From contig NC_085857.1 of assembly GCF_034702125.1 (NCBI RefSeq), forward strand, positions 53,607,546 through 53,671,545: a stretch of DNA of 64,000 nucleotides, read 5' to 3'. Numbering within the stretch: the stretch's first letter is position 1; each line of letters begins with the position of its first letter. The notes beneath the pieces were generated by a model that worked only from the letters and a program-made list of their open reading frames with translations, did no database searches and was not told the DNA's origin. Both the position numbers and the translations under genes were made by a program. This DNA comes from Engraulis encrasicolus. Lineage: Eukaryota; Chordata; Actinopteri; Clupeiformes; Engraulidae. This document shows positions 46,560 through 58,919 of this stretch, in pieces.

Positions 46560-48074
46560 GTAAAGCATCAAACAATCATCAAATTTGGTTCGATTTAGCA
46601 GGGATGTATTGGCTCACAGATAAAACACATCTTACAACCGGATGCCAAAAAAGTTGGGCTGCTTAGTATTTTGGTAATATAAGCAAAATGCGGTCATTTT
46701 CAAATCATTCAATCCATGCATAAGATGGACAATGGCACAGGGTCAACATATTAGTTGTTAAAGCAAGGCAATAGTATTGTTTGAGGGAAATAAGTGTTCA
46801 TTTAAATTTTGACCCATGCAACAAATCTCGGGCCAAAGTATGTTGTAATAGATGAATCATTCTATAATATAACACAAGGAAAAACATTTTAAAAGGATTG
46901 ATATTGACTGCCAACATGAATGCACAAATAAAAGACCATCACAGAGAGGCTGTGTCACTCAGAAGTGAAGATGTTTAGGGACTAATTACTGATTAATTAC
47001 ACAAAAAGTTTGAGTGATCAAAATTACAGGCATATAAGGCCTATTTCCGTAATGTAGAGTTCTGTGAAATCATTCTATGAATTATGAGATCATGTCGTAA
47101 ACCTATTGTCAATAAGCAAACTATGACACTCCAACAATGACTGCTATTGAACAATTGACCATAAACACAACACTTGATTACTGCATACTGCATTACTGCA
47201 TTACACAGAGGATGAATAATTCAGCTTGATTTAGTGGTCAGTCTGAGAGACGGCGTATACAATGGTAAGGGGTGCAGTAGTGCCTTGATTATGGTCTTCT
47301 TACTCATGCGGCGCATAAACTGAATGTTCAATGATGCATACAGATTGTAAACGACATGCATAGCTACCAAGGCATTATATTTTTGAGCACAGCCTTTAGA
47401 TAATACAACATAAAGATGGCGAATTGCATGTTATACTATGTTCCAACGGTGTGGTCCCATCATAAGAATAAACAGGTAAGAAAATGGTTAGCTTGCATTC
47501 AGGATAATGCCACACATTAAGACTTAAACATAAAAGTGAAAACACGATGACCAGCACACTAAAAGTTTGAGCTGCTGTAACCATTTCTCACACAGATAAT
47601 AGCTTCAATAAAGATTTTTTTCAAGAAATAACTTTTTCAAAATAAAATGATGCCTTCAATTAATTAACTGTTGAGTCTCATCCTTTGTCTAGTCTTTGGT
47701 CTTATCCAACCTTAAAGGCATTTTATTCTCCCTGTCCCAACATGGGATTTGTTGCTAGGGTGAAATTTTAAATGAGCTTATATTTTTCTCAAAACAATAA
47801 TTCAGCTTGGCTTTAACAACTCGTAGTTGTCTTTGCACAATGCAATGTGCACATGCTATTACTGGACATTAAAAATGGCGGACATGGAGAAGATCCACCT
47901 TTTCATGCAAGAAATTGCAATTTTCCCCGTCAAAATGAATATTTTGAATTTGATGGTGGTAACTATTTGTGAAAAAGGTAACATTTGTTAATGATCAGCA
48001 TGAATACTGGAAATAAACTACGAAAAATATTATACAATTGACTGAAGTCTGACTGGATCCGCTTTCTCCAACAG
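46560..48074. other. Gene B intron 4
   Basis: It holds a Tc1-like or similar dispersed repeat near 46630-46870 (AAAAAGTTGGG and TTTTCAAATCATTCAATCC), and the intronic repeat shared with 20870 in reverse orientation at about 47900-48000. No gene is seen on either strand. Confidence 0.5.
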
Positions 48075-48185
48075 CGGAGATCTCTGTAACATTAGGAGAT
48101 GAGGAGGATGAGAATGAGGAGGATGGAGGAACGAGCGCTCCAGAGGACACTGAAGAGGAACTCCACCACAATCTCACTAGTACAA
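48075..48185 (+). CDS. Zinc-finger gene B, exon 5 (acidic linker)
   Basis: The acceptor TTTCTCCAACAG and donor ACAA|GTATGT bound 111 nt, phase 1 in and out. This agrees with the end of exon 4 and the start of exon 6. It encodes EISVTLGDEEDENEEDGG, then TSAPEDTEEELHHNLTST, a strongly acidic linker between two finger arrays. Its antisense strand shows a Ser-rich frame, which I regard as a shadow. No homologous exon was found in gene A. It could alternatively be an early exon of a separate gene whose finger exon is at 51522. Confidence 0.65.
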
Positions 48186-48706
48186 GTATGTTTCAAAAGT
48201 TTTCAATCTTCAGAAATTGTTGCATAATCTCTGCTCATATATACGTGGGATTTTTTTTGTAAACACTGTGTTGTGAAGAGAGTCAAGAGACTGGCAGCCA
48301 ACTATGTGAGCAAATTTTTTGACCGCCAGTGGTTTCCAACAATCAGAGGTTGGAAACAGCCAGAGGGTCGCACAGCCAGGGGGGAAAATGAGAGCCCACG
48401 TATAGGCAGAATGATTTACAGGTGTTGAAAGTAAATTTTTAATATTTTAAAAAAGAAACATGTTTCTCTCCAACACAGGTATCTTATCTGAGAAGATGCC
48501 CTTTTTTTCATACACTCAATTAGTTATTTTACTCTAGAAGTTGAGCCCGCCCTCTGATACATAATATCTGAGTAACCAGTAAACCTGTGTACCTGTCTTG
48601 CGATCAGTTTACTGTGCGCTGGTTAGATCAAGTTTGTGTTCTTCTACAGGCCGCGCAGGAAAAAATTTACCGGTATACGCACTTTAAAAGGTTGTCAAGT
48701 ACAGTG
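48186..48706. other. Gene B intron 5, first part
   Basis: Non-coding, with no conserved frame or transposon end before 48707. Confidence 0.5.
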
Positions 48707-51167
48707 TAGTGTTGTCACGATACCAATATTTTGGTAACTGTACCGGTATCAACATGTATTTCGGTACTTTTCGGTACTAAAAAACATAAATTAATAGTGC
48801 TACATTTCTTTGTCCTGTTAACCCTTTAGCTACCATAACGGCCGTGAACGTCCGGCTGGATCTGTACCATAACGGCCGCGGCCGGCCGGAATATTTTCAT
48901 TTGAAAATACGGCTGAACGGCCGTCATCATGCAGGTTTTCCAGCTTTCAAACACTTTAGTTCAATATTACAGACCCTCCTCGATATACTTTCAGTATAAA
49001 AACTATATGTTTATATTATTTTATTTTTCAGTATTTTAGATTTTATTACGAGATGCGCCGCTTTATGCGACTTGGCAATCTGCCGTCAATTCAAATGACG
49101 GCCGTCCAAGATTGAATGGCTACAAACACAACCATTCTGTTTCTACAACGAATATACAATAAATATGAAAACTTATAACCCTCTTCGATCTATTTTCATG
49201 GTGAACAGCACATGTTTATGACTATTTAGGCTATTTTTAGATCATGTTGTTTTATTAGGCTTATGAGATGGTGTTCAACTGTGATGGGTTCTGCCATGGT
49301 CCTAAATAGCAAACACAACTGTCCAGCCGATGTCTACACGCTATATTAAAAATGTCAACTGTCTTCGGTGTGTTTTCAGAGTCAAACCATATGTTGGTAT
49401 CCAACTATCTTAGTTTCCTGGAACGACGAATCGCGACAGCTCTGCGTAACAGGCGCATCGTGTGAAGGACGCGCAGCATGGAACAAGCCTACTCATTTTG
49501 CGTGTCAGCTTTGGCAAAGCAGTCAAGGACTGTTACTACTCCACGTTGTCCCTCATAAAAATATGCGTGAAGACGTTGAGTTGAATGCTAACTTCCAATA
49601 ATAACTTACCAACGTGGTGTTTGTAGCACTTCAATTCCGTATTAGTCGGTGATGCCTGGCAAGTCTTACCTGTGGCAAATTGCGGGGGGGGCGACTTCCT
49701 TAGAGCTCCATTCATGTCCTGTCTGCTATCGCGGACACTTCTACGGTTATCCTTACACATCTGGCATGGTTTAGTTCAAACATTATTAGCTAGTGTAGTC
49801 CATTACAGTTATCACATATAATCCATAGGCCTACCGCGTGAAAACAGGACTTCTGGGTGAACGACATTTGTTGTCGTCACATGTTCATTGTTCAACTTTG
49901 ACCCTGGATGGATGGACGGAGGGATAGATAGATAGATAGATCGATAGATAGATAGATAGGCCTAAATATAGAGATATATAGATAGATAGGCCTAGATAAT
50001 ATCGGATTTTATCACATTTTTATCATTTAATCCACATCAAAGGCACTCTATGGGAATACTGAACAATTAATTATCCATAAATGATATACCATTTGAAAGT
50101 GTGTTTTCTCTACTTTAATATGAAAGTAACTTGTAATTGACACTTCATTTCTTTTCAAGTTATTTGACATTATTTAAAATATGACCAAAATGCAGCTTTT
50201 TTCTTAGAATTCTTGGTAGAATTCCGGCCTATTAAAAAAAAATCTGGTAGCTAAAGGGTTAATGCTGTATTTTTCCAGCTCCCAGTACAAATCACTCCAG
50301 TCTCAATAGAACACTGTCAGTCTGCTGCACTGAAACAGCAGCATTTTTTCAATAATGGCATCCAAATCATTTTGTTAAAATGACACAAAATACAAGAACA
50401 TAAGTGGATATTTATTTGGATAACACAAATCACATCATAGTAAGTTCCTTTAAATTCAAATGTGATATGGACTGTAAGGGAATGTGCAGTGAATTATTTC
50501 TCGCACATTTGCTTGTTTTCACTGCTTTTATGGTAGATATTAACCAAAACCCCAACTCGGTATTATAGCCACTACTTGCTGTTCCCCAGCACTTCAGGGG
50601 TTAATGTGAAACTCTCGCTGATCCAATCAGAAGCGCCTCCCTCCCTCCCACGTAGGCTGGGATGAAAAGGCACCATTTCTCTCTGTGTCTCCCTCAGTGT
50701 AAATGAGCTAGTTCTGTCGTAACCTAGCATGTTTAGCTAACTTGCTACAGCTAAAGAGGCAATTTTACTGAATGGATTCCCAAAAGCAATTAAAAATTTC
50801 ACGTTTGCGAAATGTGCAGTACAGCATGATACTATTCCAACTGTAAGTTAAAGTTACAAATAAAAGTGCTAAGATATCGCTAATGCTAACCGCTATTCAG
50901 TTTGGAGTGTTTGTCATCCAGTGAACTCGGCGAGAAGATCTGGATTCCCATGCATAAAACACATTTTGCAAACTAGTTCATCTGTGTTTGTTAGAAGACA
51001 TTGCTCATTTGTGGTCATGCCAAAATATTTCCTTTGGATGCAGCAGTTCTCACCTCCTACTCCACTCACTGTGGTTACAACGCAACGTCAAGTGGTGAGT
51101 TTGCCACATTGTTGCATACGGTACGTACCACGGTACTTTTTTTATACCGGTATACCGTTCAACCCTA
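48707..51167. mobile_element. hAT-type element with perfect 8-bp duplication, carrying a nested insertion
   Basis: The left end TAGTGTTGTCACGATACC and right end TATACCGTTCAACCCTA are flanked by GTACAGTG (48699-48706 and 51168-51175). GGTACTTTTCGGTACT and the complementary ACGGTACTTTTTTTATACCG are subterminal. The ends match less well than usual, so I rely on the duplication. It contains the TTAA-site element at 48822. Confidence 0.82.
48822..50258. mobile_element. TTAA-site element (CCCTTTAGCTACC ends), piggyBac-like
   Basis: CCCTTTAGCTACC and GGTAGCTAAAGGG are exact inverted ends. TTAA is on both sides (48818-48821 and 50259-50262). CCC-start ends and TTAA targets fit piggyBac. CGGCCG-containing motifs repeat inside the left end, and a GATA repeat lies at 49925-49995. 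No transposase is encoded. Confidence 0.88.
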
Positions 51168-51466
51168 GTACAGTGAGTGTATTTGATAAAGACAGCTTCA
51201 TAGTCCACCACCATAGAGAAGCACAAAGCTAACGGGCTGCAAACTGAGCATCATGTGACCTCAATGCGGGTTTCTTTACTACTGCTCTGGCGTTCTAAAA
51301 TGAAAATGTCCGAATCATGACACAAGCCTTTGATTGCCATTTTTGTCATTTATATTCATCACAGTCCTCCCAAAATCACATGTTATGCATTGAAGGGTGT
51401 AAATGAGAAATATGATGTGTAAATGTTGTTTGACAAAGATACATGTATGAAGGATCAATATGACTA

Positions 51467-51484
51467 ATGTGTGTGTGTGTGCGT

Positions 51485-51516
<32 letters not shown>

Positions 51517-51521
51517 TCCAG
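51467..51521 (+). repeat. (TG)n microsatellite forming the 3' splice region of exon 6
   Basis: A TG/CG-TG run of ~48 bp ends directly at TTCCAG, the acceptor of exon 6. It takes the place of a normal polypyrimidine tract. Confidence 0.85.
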
Positions 51522-52165
51522 GAAAGGAACTGATGTCATCTCCACTTCCCAAATCCAAGGCTTATCAGTGCCAACTATGTGGGACGATGCTGTCAAGTCA
51601 AGCGTATCTGCATCAACACCAGCTGAACCACGCGAGGAAGCCCTACCACTGTAAACGGTGTAGGAAAAGCTTTTCAAATGCAGGGGCTCTCGGAGCACAC
51701 CAAGGCAGTTGTCATGCAGAGTGGGACAGGCCCTATCAGTGCAGTGTGCAGCTGTGTGCGAAACGTTTTAAACAGGCACAAGATCTCCGCGAGCACCAGC
51801 TGATCCACACAGTGGACAAACCCCACCGATGTGGACAGTGTGGGTTGGGTTTTGCAAAGCAAATAGGTCTGAAACGACACATCCACGTTCACATGCGAGA
51901 CAAGCCCTCCCAATACCAACAGTTAGAAGAAAGAGAGGGAGCCCCGTGTGGGAGAGGTTTTCCATCGGCAGAAACCCTCATAGAACACCAGCTTATCCCC
52001 ATAGGACATGACATGCCCTACCCCTGCTCACGGTGTGGCTTACGTTTTGCACACAAAACAGGTCTGAATAGGCACCAAGGGCAGGCACACAAGGAGCCAC
52101 CACAACGCAGGACTGTAACCTCAAGGAACAGGAACATTATATTGCCGCGAAGGTACACATCATGA
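51522..52165 (+). CDS. Zinc-finger gene B, exon 6 (second finger array, terminal)
   Basis: The exon opens in phase 1 with (R)KELMSSPLPKSKAYQC. Fingers start YQCQLC, YHCKRC, YQCSVQLC (C-x4-C), HRCGQC and YPCSRC. A decayed one (QYQQLEEREGAPCGRGF) lies between the last two. The tail RTVTSRNRNIILPRRYTS matches gene A's end. The finger order C-x4-C, then GLGFA, repeats the end of exon 4, so exon 6 may descend from duplication of that exon. Joined to the other five exons the model is 700 codons including the stop, with no frame break. The GTG-rich N-terminal extension of the open frame upstream is microsatellite and not protein. Confidence 0.85.
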
Positions 52166-52682
52166 AAATTAAAGGGTAACATAAAGTTCACATCATTTGA
52201 TGAAACCCAGAGGCCTATTCAAGGAGAATTCGAGACGATTCGTGTAATGAATTGTTGAGAGGGGACCATTCGAACAAAACGTTGGACCATTAGTAGAAGG
52301 CATGGGGCGTTTCGTGCAGTACCTGAGGATTTTTCGTCGAAGACCTAAGGACGTTACGTTCAACCCATGCAGACCTTTCGTTTAACTGGGCAGATGTTTA
52401 GTTTAGTCTGCCTATTTTATTAGCCTATTATTTTTATATGTTATCAAACTTGTGTGCCTACCACCACAATGCAATGAAAACAAAAATCGAACCGTGTAGA
52501 AAGTGTGTGCGTGCGTCTCTATTTTTTTTAAATAAATGTTTCATTTTAGCTCAGTTTTTTATCATTAGGCCATTTCATAGCCTATTTTATAAATATACTA
52601 TATCGTAGCGGACTGCCTCTGCCTCCTCCGGAGTGAGATAGCAGCGTTACCCCCTGTGCACTACATCTGTCTATATATATAT

Positions 52683-54117
52683 CTGAGTTATTTCTAATGT
52701 GTTGGTTACTGATTTGTATTCATTTTTGGAAAGGTAAAGGCAGTCTTATTGTTGCCTAGCTGGCGCCCATGTCATAACTTAAAACAGTCGGTTGCACCGC
52801 CGCTACAATACCGACGAAATGTTTTAAAATGTAGGCTTACAACAGTAATTTAAAGGTAAGGGATAATGTATTGTCCCACATGACTATAAGAAAATATTGC
52901 CTATACGGGACGAATAAGACCCCGATGCCGAAGGCAGAGAGCTGTTATTCCGCTCCGAAGGAAATATATTTCCGTAGTCATGTGGACAATACATTATCCC
53001 GCTTATCCCGCCTTTACCAACACTAGAAAGCATAGAATACACAGTTAACCAGTAGTTTATAGTAACAGGTTTATTGCCATTTTATAGCGTGCGCAAAGAA
53101 AGATAGAAAAGAAAGATGTAAAAAGATATAAAAAGAAAGAAAGGAGTCGCACACTGGAGCTGAATGCAGAATCAAAAGCTGCCATTTACAATTGTCCTAA
53201 GACGTCAAACTGGTCCTGGATTAACGCATCACTGTTACGTTATTTGTTCTACTGTACGCATCTAGGCCTATATTCGTTATAAAAACAGATATCTTAGAAT
53301 GAAGTCTTATGAATGGTCCACCATGCTTAATTCCATAAAGCATGCCAAATGAACTTGAAAGAAATGCGAAATGAAAACAGCGTGTCAATGCAAGCTCTTT
53401 TTTTAAAAATCATAAATACAGTATGAAATGTGAGCTGTTCCAAATTGAGAACAAGCGCACAAGTCTGCAAACAAGGGTTTTGCAAAAGTGCACTACTAAA
53501 AATAAGACAAGATATTCGTTGTGATGATCTGAGTTATTTCTAATGTGTTGGTCACTGATTTGTATTCATTTTTGGAAAGGTAACGGCAGTCTTATTGCTG
53601 CCTGACTGGCGCCCATCTCATAACTTAAAACTAAAGTCGGTTGCACCGCTACAATATCGACGATTTTTTTTTAAAATGTAGGCCTACAACAGCTTTAAAG
53701 GTAAGGGATAATGTATTGTCCACACGCAGTGGTAGAACGCAGGTATACGGAGTATACCCACTTCTAAATTTTAGGGGATTCACCAACTTAAAATTGATTG
53801 ATCCATTATTTAGAATGGCATAAATATATACAGTATACCCACTTCAAAAAATGCGAGAATATACAGTATACCCACTTCAAAAAAGTAGACTACACCTAGA
53901 CTACAAATATTTTCCTACGGGGCGAATAACACCCCCAATGCCGAAGGCGGAGTGCTGTTATTCCGCTTCGAAGGAAATATATTTTCCGTAGTCACGTGTG
54001 GACAATACATTATCCCGCTTATGCCGCCTTTACCAACATTAGAAAGCATACATAGTAAACCAGTAGTTTATAGTAACATGTTTATTGCCATTTTATAGCG
54101 TGCGCAAAGAAAGATAG
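52683..54117. repeat. Two direct copies of a ~430-bp block inside the 6.35-kb element
   Basis: CTGAGTTATTTCTAATGTGT starts both copies (about 52683 and 53529), and TTTATAGCGTGCGCAAAGAA ends both (about 53082 and 54094). Each contains an internal inverted motif GGATAATGTATTGTCC and its complement. The second copy carries an extra ~180 bp with ATACAGTATACCCACTTC repeated. Confidence 0.85.
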
Positions 54118-57100
54118 TTCGTGGAACGCTCATAATTTAAAAAGAAAGAAAGGAGTAGCACACTGGAGCTGAATGCAGAATCAAAAACTGTATTAAACAA
54201 AGCCGAAAAAAGTAAATAAAACCGACAGACAGGGGACAAACGTTTCGGTCAGCCCATCATCTTCCTTTTCTTCCTTTTCATACTGCTCTTGGAATTACGC
54301 ACCGAGCAATACGCTCAGGATATGACATTGGCGCGGACGCCACCCCACCATTACGCGCATAATTTAAAAAGGTTAACAAGCAACAGAGTTTGGCTACTTT
54401 CTAACTTGTTACAGCCACATTGCGCTTCAAACTGTTTGCAGGCTGCCTCGTTCACTGCGCGATATCTACTAAACTCGGGTTCATAACAGGATCATTTCTA
54501 TCTGATCTGCGACAGTATTCCAGAAAAAAGCATAGTCAACCACTGATGTGCGCCCTGACCATCATTAGCTATCTATCGATCCTGCTACAGGCTGAACACT
54601 TTGAGCCGGATGGTTGGCTGGAGGAGGCAACGCTAGCCTAAAGAGTAGGCTACTTCACCCTTAAGGAAACTATCAAGGAACTCCTCACTTGTTACTCACA
54701 TACTAGTGTTAATAAAATATGTCACGACAGCGGCCGGCGGACAGTGACAGTTTGCTTTCTTGAAATAACAACATTCGGACAATAGTGTAGACTTGTGCGC
54801 TACACGCTGGGGTGGGGCAGGGGTGCTGTAGGTATCCATTGCGCGCGGCCGGTCGCTTTGGGAACGGTGTGTAAGTTGCATTTGGGTAGGCTATTGCGCG
54901 TGTTATAGTTGATTAAGTAATTGACGGGCCAACGTCCGGCAGCAGTGGCTGAGTGTGTAACTTAACTTAACTTAACTTTTGTAGGCTACTATCGTCCGAG
55001 TGTCTCCAGATTGTGATTATTTATTCATTTATTCAGAGACGATAGCAGTTTACAGACGCTGCTGGTTGCATGGATATTGTGGTGGTTTTCCCTCCTAATT
55101 GTATTTTATGAAATTGTAAAAATAAAACTACCATAACCTTTACTCCCGTTGTCTGTCGTTCCTGAATCGTGGTCTAAATTTCACCTCTTACAATAGTGTC
55201 CAGTCCAGTGAATGATCCTGCATCCATGGCTAATTGGATAAAGCATACTAAGTGGATTTATCACATGTGAAACGAGAAGGCAGAAAGTGCAATTAGTTAA
55301 TAAATGAAACAGTGTACAGGTCAGTGCTGGTAAAAAAAAGAGTTTTTAATGACTTGCACAAAGTTGATGCTCGTTTGGTGAACTTCAAAACCTGCGCTGT
55401 ATTCAATAAAAGCTGGGCATAAAAGCTGCATTTTTGTCGAGTAATGTCCATTTGAACCTCACGTGAAAGTAACGGGGATTGTGCTGCATTTGGTGGATGG
55501 AGCTGATATTACGCACATAATTCTACTGAATAAACATCCAACTGCGACCCAAACGGTAACTTGTCGTGGTAGTCTATGTCGAATATGCCTTAATTGGGCT
55601 GTTTGCTATTCGCCTCTGGCATCATCCGAGCATGTGTAGTGCGAGACGCCATTATGACCGTTGCGCGTAAATATTTGCAAGAAGATGGGGCCGTCAAACA
55701 CAGTAGGCTATGGATACTTATTTAACGACTTTAATGAAGATGTCATGTAGACTGTTTGACGGCCCCTTCCATAGGGCAGCATTCATCCATCTATCCATCC
55801 CTTCCTCATCTTTACGCGCAACGGTAATAATAGCCATTACTTTTCTTGTAGACGTTGCGGTAATATTTTATTCATTATCGACTTATTTCAAGCAGCATTC
55901 CACTGTCCACTCTGCGTGGCCCTGTTGAAAGGGTTGCCTTGTCTATGCGGGAAGGGGGATCCACTGAACACGGCAGGTCATTTGCATGACAAGACTTCAT
56001 GCCCATTAGCGAACACTTTGTTCTCAACAACTTCCCATTAAGAAATGTGTATTCTGAATGTGTTTGTCGCCGTTTTCAGCAAGCCTGGCGTCGCCATGAG
56101 GACCTGATGTTTTCCACAGAAAACATGCATGGTTGCCACCACTTGTAAAAGGTGCTTGGAGAGGAGGCAAAACTGGTACAATTTAGGCTGCATTAAAGCA
56201 TACACGTTAGCTTTCACGTTGTGCGATGGATGGAGACAAGTTTGGAATCGCTCCCTCTCTCTCCCTCTCTCGCTCACACACACACGCGACGTAATTCTCT
56301 GCACTCTTTGCAAGACTCTACTGTCACTTGACTCGTCTTATTGGATACCAGCCAAAATTGTAAGCTAGATAGCCAATAGTTTCGATTGTGCTGCTTGGAC
56401 TGGAGGTATTTAAACTGCTAAAATTTAGGCTGCATTAAAGCATCCGCACGTTTCAACTTTCACGTTGTGCGATGGGTGGAGAGAACTTGGGAATCGCTGT
56501 AAGTTAGAGATTTTTTTTAAAACATAGGCTGGCAAGATGTAAATGACTTGCACTGCTTGAAAAAGACGATCGACTATGTGCCTCAGGCATCTTAAATACT
56601 AAAAACTAATAGGCGGATGGCGGGTGGATTCGTTTTTGGAGATTGGAGAAAAAACATTAGGGCGGGTGGATAGCAGGTGGATTAGAAATTCTAAGAAGCG
56701 GTTGCGGATGAAATAATACATCCACCAGACAGAACTTAGGACGAGCCTTGTCTGCTATTTTGTATGATAAATAACATTTTAATGACCAATAATATCTGTC
56801 TTGGTGACTGAAGGGATTCCAAAGTCATTAAAACCAGTTTGTGCTGCAAAGGTGAGCTCTACTTCATATTAATGGTATACCTTCTTTGGGGTGCCCATAT
56901 TTATGTGCACGCCTATTTTTGTTTAAATCCACATAAAATTAATTCTATAACACCTATGGAAATTCTTCCACTGCTGAAATGTTTCTCTTTCCCTACAGTT
57001 AAACATATGTTAAAAGGAAGTTGCTACTTTAAAAGCTCAACGAGAAATAAACCGATGTAATGATTTTCCAAAAGGGTGCCCAAACTTTCTCATGGCACTG

Positions 57101-57185
57101 TATTTATGAAGCACATCTGAAAACAGCAAAAAAAACCAGTTGATTTACATACTAGATTAATAGATAGGCCTACTAGATAAATTAC
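54118..57185. other. Interior of the 6.35-kb element, no gene recognised
   Basis: Notable items are an inverted GGGGCCGTCAAACA motif and its complement at about 55687-55766, and a direct duplication of TTTAGGCTGCATTAAAGCAT near 56180 and 56425. A Tc1-like terminus GGGTGCCCAAACTTTCTCAT lies near 57075. No convincing frame exists. Confidence 0.55.
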
Positions 57186-57220
<35 letters not shown>

Positions 57221-57616
57221 CGCTCCTAGTGTTAATATAGCGATTTCACTTCTCTCTCTCGCTCTTAGTGCTTTTGTTTTTGTTTTACTGTAGCCATGGA
57301 CTTAAGGGTGCAGGGGTTCTATAATGTTTTCCGACACTGTTATTTTTTCTGCCTCATGCGCGAACTATTGATTGTCATTCAGTTTGTGCCATTATTTGGC
57401 CTATATGAATCGCGGGTAAATCAGTTTTACCACATATTTAGACTTCGAACAAAAGAAATAGGCCTAGGACACACGGGAATAATAGGATAGGCTATAAAAT
57501 AGGCAGCCTGACTGGATCGATGGACGATTTCCAACAGTAAAAGACAGGAAAGAAACAAAATAGGCAGCTACCAGCTTATTCAATTAATAAAACTATAGCC
57601 CAAGAACATTGCCTCG

Positions 57617-57664
<48 letters not shown>

Positions 57665-58105
57665 GTCCAGTGTTAATGTAACGATTTAACTTCTCTCTCT
57701 CTCTTAGCCATGTACTTAACACAGGTGCATGGGTTCTGTAATGCTTTCAACACTGTTATATGCATAGTGCTCTGGCTCATGCGCGAACTTTGTTGTCATT
57801 CAGAATCAGAAACATCAAAGTGTCGGCAGACAGCATTCTCTTGTTGCTGGTGCTTCGCATCTAAACAGTTACCGCTCAAGAACATTGCCTCGACGGGCAG
57901 AGAGAGCGAGAGAGAGTGATAGAGCGAGAGAGAGAGAGAGAGAGAGAGCGCTCCTATGCAGTGTTAATGTAACGATTTAACTTCTCTCTCTCTCTCTCTT
58001 TACTGTAGCCATGGACTTAACACAGGTGCATGGGTTCTGTAATGTTTTCAACACTGTTATATAAGCCTAGTGTTCTGGTTCATGCCCAACTTTGTTGTCA
58101 AAAAA
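57186..58105. repeat. Three tandem ~330-430-bp units each starting with a (GA)n run
   Basis: Each unit has (GA)n, then (T/C)CCAGTGTTAAT or CCTAGTGTTAAT, CGATTT(A/C)ACTTCTCTCTC, and CCATG(G/T)ACTTAA followed by GGTTCT(A/G)TAATG. They begin at about 57186, 57618 and 57920. Each unit contains a short frame starting MDL or MYL, but these diverge and end early, so I do not call genes. Confidence 0.8.
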
Positions 58106-58582
58106 TGTAAGGGCGTAAACGTAGGCTAAATTGTCAAAAAATGTAACGACGTAATCGTAAAAACAACAACAACATACCAGTAAAAACGAGTAAGTACATT
58201 TTATTTATAGATTTACATGTTTAAATCAACAAAAAACAAAACTTAACAGCTGATTTAGGCCTATTTAAATAGGCTAGACAAAACCGTTAAAATGAACATA
58301 TTTAAATAGACAAAACCGTTAAAATGAGCATTAAAAAAGCTGATTCTAAGAAAACCCGCATTAAAAAAGCTGATTTACATTTCTAATATAGGCAGACTGA
58401 AGGGACCTTTGGTTGAAACCTAAGGATCTTTAGTTCAATTTTAAGGACCTTTCGTAGGCTTTTGCGGTAGACGGACCGTCCTCGACTAAAGATCCCCTGC
58501 CTTATACTAATGGTCCAACGTTTTGTTCGAATGGTCCCCTCTCAAGAATCCATTCGACGAAAAGACCTGTACCCTTCAAGGA

Positions 58583-58745
58583 TAACTACTCAAATAGTTG
58601 ACTACACTACATTACCAAATGTATTCGCAAACCTGCCTTAACTCACAAATTAACTTAACTGGCATCCCATTCCTAACCCATAGGATACAAGTATGTCGGC
58701 CCACCTTACGCAGCTATTACAGCTTCCACTCATCTGGGAAGACTG
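58583..58745. repeat. Displaced 3' flank of gene B
   Basis: TAACTACTCAAATAGTTGAC and the Tc1-like sequence after it match the 3' flank of gene A (21916-22063, continuing at 23206). Here GCAGCTATTACAGCTTCCAC is uninterrupted. The match ends near 58745. Confidence 0.78.
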
Positions 58746-58919
58746 TCAGGGCCACTACTAAGGTTTTGGAGGCCATAAGCATAACTGGTCAGCAGCCCCC
58801 CTTTAGAGTAATATTATACTAATTATAATAATAATATATTTTTTAGTCAATCTCAATTTAGAAGGCCCCAATTTTGGGTGTAAAGAGGTTAAGGCCCTAA
58901 GCGCTCTGCTTACTCCGCT

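Larger units (their letters stand above)
52226..58574. mobile_element. 6.35-kb DNA element in the 3' flank of gene B, 8-bp duplication
   Basis: TTCAAGGA occurs on both sides (52218-52225 and 58575-58582). The paralogous site downstream of gene A (CCCAGAGGCCTGTTC to GTAACTACTG, 21892-21926) is uninterrupted. Near the ends, TTGAGAGGGGACCATTCGAA and TTGGACCATTAGTA (near 52250-52294) are found as complement at 58507-58545. Several GACCT(T/A)(T/A)(C/G) motifs lie inside both ends. It holds tandem and direct repeats and no recognisable transposase. Confidence 0.78.

Noticed and set aside
47995..48177. Minus-strand 60-residue Ser-rich frame
   Set aside because: It is the antisense of the acidic exon 5 of gene B, whose splice sites and phase fit the + strand.
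57296..57919. Repeated short frames starting MDL or MYL in the GA-led units
   Set aside because: Only the first ~12 codons are alike and all end early. The similarity is explained by tandem duplication of non-coding DNA.
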